64,000 bases of DNA from Solea solea (lineage: Eukaryota > Chordata > Actinopteri > Pleuronectiformes > Soleidae), in the NCBI RefSeq assembly GCF_958295425.1, contig NC_081139.1:24596888-24660887 (forward strand), read 5' to 3'. A program made the translations under genes and the position numbers. Positions 60,980-64,000 of the stretch are shown piece after piece; the stretch's first letter is position 1; the number at the start of each line of letters is the position of its first letter. The notes beneath the pieces are model-generated. The model was not told the DNA's origin. It searched no databases and was given only the letters and a program-made list of their open reading frames with translations.

Positions 60980-61200
60980 TGTATCCAACAGCAGCAGCAG
61001 CAGCAGCATCAGCATCAGCATCATCCAGCTTCAGCTCAGAGGAGGAAACCCATCTGGCCATATTGTGCACCAGTTCTCCGCAAATCGGCTGCGTCACACC
61101 TACAAAACACACGCACGGACACGCACGCAGCAGCGCTGGAACAATAAAGGCAGCACATCATTAAAACCTACGGACAAATAAAGGAGACTCGGCTGAGCTG
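60980..61200 (+). promoter_or_regulatory. nsg1: putative nsg1 promoter and non-coding first exon
   Basis: A strong donor (GAGCTG then GTGAGT) ends at 61200; the next acceptor (CTCTCTCAG, ending 61503) opens the ATG exon. The interval carries a CAGCAG...CATCAG trinucleotide tract (about 60991-61022) and CACGCACGC-rich sequence. The transcription start is unknown. Confidence 0.4.
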
Positions 61201-61225
61201 GTGAGTAATGCGGTAAATGCTGTTT

Positions 61226-61257
<32 letters not shown>

Positions 61258-61529
61258 TGTGATGCATCGGTGTCATCATGTCGAAGGCTCCTGCGCTTCT
61301 GTGGAGACCAGGCTCTGTCATGGCCCACAAAGCGCCTCACGTCGTCTGTGTTGGCTTTGTGCTGCTCACATGCGTGTGATGAGAGGATTGGAAACAGATT
61401 CCCTTGAAGGATTTGTGAAATCACACAAGAGCACGAGGACAATGGGGAATTGCTCTCATTAGACGTAATAAGCGCTTGTTTTTTTTCTTCTTCCCTCTCT
61501 CAGGTTGTGGTGTCTTGTGTTGGGGAAAA

Positions 61530-61658
61530 ATGGTTAAACTGGGGAATAATTTCAGCGAGAAGAATAACGGGAAGGCGGTTTCTGAAGACGGATTTGACAC
61601 CATTCCTCTGATAACACCGTTAGATGCCAGTCAGCTGCAGTTTCCTGCACCAGATAAG
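61530..61658 (+). CDS. nsg1: nsg1 start exon
   Basis: ATG at 61530 follows GGGGAAAA. It encodes 43 residues and ends CCAGATAAG before GTAAGA in phase 0. Confidence 0.85.
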
Positions 61659-62889
61659 GTAAGATTTCTGATTTTCACATTGATTTAGGTTAGAGATGGG
61701 ACAGTGTAAAACGGTATGTGCATTATGATAAAAAAAGGCTCTTACAATAAGGCCATCAAGGTGACTTTCCATTATTAGGATAATTGTAATTGGGGAAAAA
61801 TCATTAAAATGAATCAAGACACAGTCCTGGTGATTTATTTTCAAAAATGGAAAGATCTTAACGGCTGATCTTCCAAACACAACTCTCCCATTTTATCCAA
61901 GCTTGCTGCTACATTTGACACATTGATCCTTTAAATTCTCTCTCTATAATATTGTAAGTGTAGGATAGTCGCTATAGTAAGGTTTCTGTCTTATTATGTA
62001 AATGTAAAAACTATATCCCTCACACCAGCCAGAATCTATGTAGCCTTCAGTTAGCATCAAAACTCAAAAGATGTTTGGTTTGTCCATTGTGGGCACCTGT
62101 TCAAACATGGTGGTCCAAAATGGTGGCCTTCTGGCTCCTGATATAAATATAAAAGGCTCATTCTGGGCTAATGAAACACTAAGATAATTATGTTATTGTA
62201 AATCTTGGCTGAAGATAAAGCCACCTACATTTTACACATTGGACCCTGAAGATTTTCACCTTACAATGTTTAAAATCCCTAGTTTTTTTGGTAACATGAG
62301 TTTCATGAGAAAACTTTCAGAAAATAAAATAGTGTCTGCAAATGAAGTTTTTTGCAAATGTATGTATAAAGCACATTACATCACAAAGAAACCCAATGTG
62401 TTTTAAATTATAAAAAAAGAGATATTAAACTAACACCCAATCACTGCCACACAGTGGCTAAATCTAACAATATTTATTTATACAGAGTTTTACAATGATC
62501 ACAATAACCTGAATCATAATTATTGAACCATGACTGGGAAATTTCATATAGTCCCATGTGTGCGAGCCATTTCTTTTGGTTATTATTTTGGTATTTGGAC
62601 CCTGCTATTACTACTCAGGTTAAATAGTTTTCTTTATTAAAATTTAGAATGGCAAATGGGTCATCAATGTATTCCTGAAAAGAGATTGTTGATCTCTTTA
62701 TGAAGCTATTATTGCAAGCTAACTGGATCTTCTCTCATGCATGTGTGTGTGTGTGTGACGTGTTTGTTTCAGGTGGTAGTGAAAACAAAGGCGGACTATG
62801 ATGGCGAGAGCAAGAAAGGGAAGCTACGGTCTCCTAAAATTGCAGAGTTCTCCATCAGCATCATTGAAGGTGTATCTGAGCGACTCAAA
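61530..62889 (+). CDS. nsg1: neuronal vesicle trafficking-associated protein (NSG1-like), 5' part
   Basis: NSG1 (NEEP21) is a single-pass endosomal protein that controls neuronal receptor recycling. Two coding exons are visible: 61530-61658 (start [11 protein letters not shown], then [20 protein letters not shown]) and 62773-62889 ([20 protein letters not shown], then [19 protein letters not shown]), both phase 0. The 82 codons match the cytosolic N-terminus of NSG1/NSG2. The EGVSERLK segment is a feature of NSG1 that I recall as absent from NSG2, while LITPL and PAPDK lean towards NSG2. The transmembrane and luminal/C-terminal exons lie beyond the right edge. The family call is firm; the paralogue is less so. 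Confidence 0.82.
62773..62889 (+). CDS. nsg1: nsg1 second coding exon
   Basis: Acceptor GTTTGTTTCAG, then 39 codons ending CGACTCAAA before GTAAGG in phase 0. It is preceded by a GT microsatellite (62742-62757). Confidence 0.85.
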
Positions 62890-64000
62890 GTAAGGATAAC
62901 GTTGCAGTTGCACTGCAAAAACAACCCTGTTAGAAATTGATTTACAATTTCTAGTTTTAATAAAAATGGAGAAAGCAAATTTTGCTTGGCTATTATTTAA
63001 AACCAGCGTGTAAATCGAGCCACTTTCAGATTGTTATGTGCCTTAAAATGAGGAAAAACTGGCTTAAATTTAAGAAAGTTGTACTTGAATGTAAGAAATT
63101 CTGTCTTTTAACAAATGTTTACTTAAAATGTTTGCACATACCCCATCTGTGATGGTGAATTTAACACAAACTTAATACACACCAGTAGAGAACAAATGAG
63201 TAGTGGGAGTTATGAAAACAATGTTACATATTTTTTTTCTTAAAATGAGATTTTTCTAGTGCGAAAAAATAAGAACAATTTTCCAGAAATGAGGCTTATT
63301 TTACTTTATTGAAAACCCAGCAGTGCAGTGTGGTGTCAGTGCTTCTCCTGCATCACCTCTCACACCCTGTTGTCGTCCTGTTGCCTCTCCTGTCCACTTA
63401 CACTACACTAATACTCTTCCTTTCACCTTCACGTCTCATGTACAGTCCTGCTACAGGGAGACAACGTCTCAATGATTCACTTAACCCCACCCTGAGACTC
63501 TCATTAATTCAGCTGTTGCCAGGGCGATGGCCTCGAAATGGCAGCATCTCTCCTCCTCCTCCTCCTCCTTTAACGCCCCTCTGACCGGCTTAATAAACAC
63601 ATTGTTTTCTGTTTTATTTGTGTGCATGGTCTTAGACTGGGCAATATATTGATTTTATATCAATATCAGGTGTTATCTATCTATCTATCTGTCTGTCTGT
63701 CTGTCTGTATGTCCATCTGTAATTTAAATTTTGTGAATTTGCATCCTTTGTTGTTCCCATCTTATTGTGTAGTGCTCTGCTGCTGTTGTAGCCCTTTTTG
63801 CTTTAGAAAAACATAGATTTGATTTTTATTTCATTTTATTTGATTTGATTTGATGGTTAAAACATGTAATTATGTCAAAGTAAAAACGGCAGTTTATGTG
63901 TGTACAATATGTGCAAAGAGACGAGAGTAGAGAAACTACAAACTAGTAAAATCAACAGATGAAACTGACAGGCTTCCCTTCAATTCCCAAATATCTAAAG
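62890..64000. other. nsg1 intron to right edge
   Basis: No further exon recognised. It contains a CTCCTC run near 63552 and a TATC/TGTC tetranucleotide tract at about 63677-63709. Confidence 0.45.

Overview
The window is vertebrate nuclear DNA and almost certainly from a ray-finned (teleost) fish. It has split genes with GT-AG introns, vertebrate-specific proteins, and abundant degraded fish-type repeats: Tc1-like transposons, L2- and RTE-type LINE fragments, tRNA-derived SINEs, fold-back MITEs, a solo LTR and many CA/GT microsatellites. The species cannot be fixed from sequence alone. All exon models below were assembled by hand from reading frame, splice consensus and phase compatibility; no alignment or transcript data were available.

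Layout. (1) About 5.6-13.9 kb, minus strand: the 5' part of a lysyl oxidase-like 2 gene (loxl2). There is a probable non-coding first exon and GC-rich promoter near 13.7-14.0 kb, a signal-peptide/SRCR exon (10459-10772) and a second SRCR exon (5592-5767). The remaining exons are not visible and presumably lie left of the window. (2) 17.9-33.9 kb, minus strand: a complete 13-exon tacc1 gene, about 1753 codons. One 3979-bp exon carries eleven in-frame tandem copies of an SPAZ/SDP-like module in addition to the two canonical ones, so the protein is more than twice the length of human TACC1. (3) 38.4-47.75 kb, plus strand: a complete aggf1 gene (coiled coil, Tyr-rich OCRE, basic/acidic linker, FHA, G-patch), about 783 codons. 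(4) 47.8-60.9 kb: gene-poor and repeat-rich. It includes a 38-bp minisatellite whose orientation flips twice. (5) 61.5-64 kb, plus strand: the first two coding exons of a neuronal vesicle trafficking gene (nsg1-like), which runs off the right edge.

The genes do not form an operon or shared pathway. loxl2 is an extracellular matrix cross-linking enzyme, tacc1 a centrosome/microtubule coiled-coil protein, aggf1 a nuclear/secreted angiogenic RNA-associated factor, and nsg1 an endosomal trafficking protein. tacc1 and aggf1 are divergently oriented, about 4.6 kb apart. The most unusual features are the expanded tacc1 module array, a GC-AG intron in tacc1, the inverting minisatellite, and several large fold-back elements, including inverted arms abutting the loxl2 promoter.
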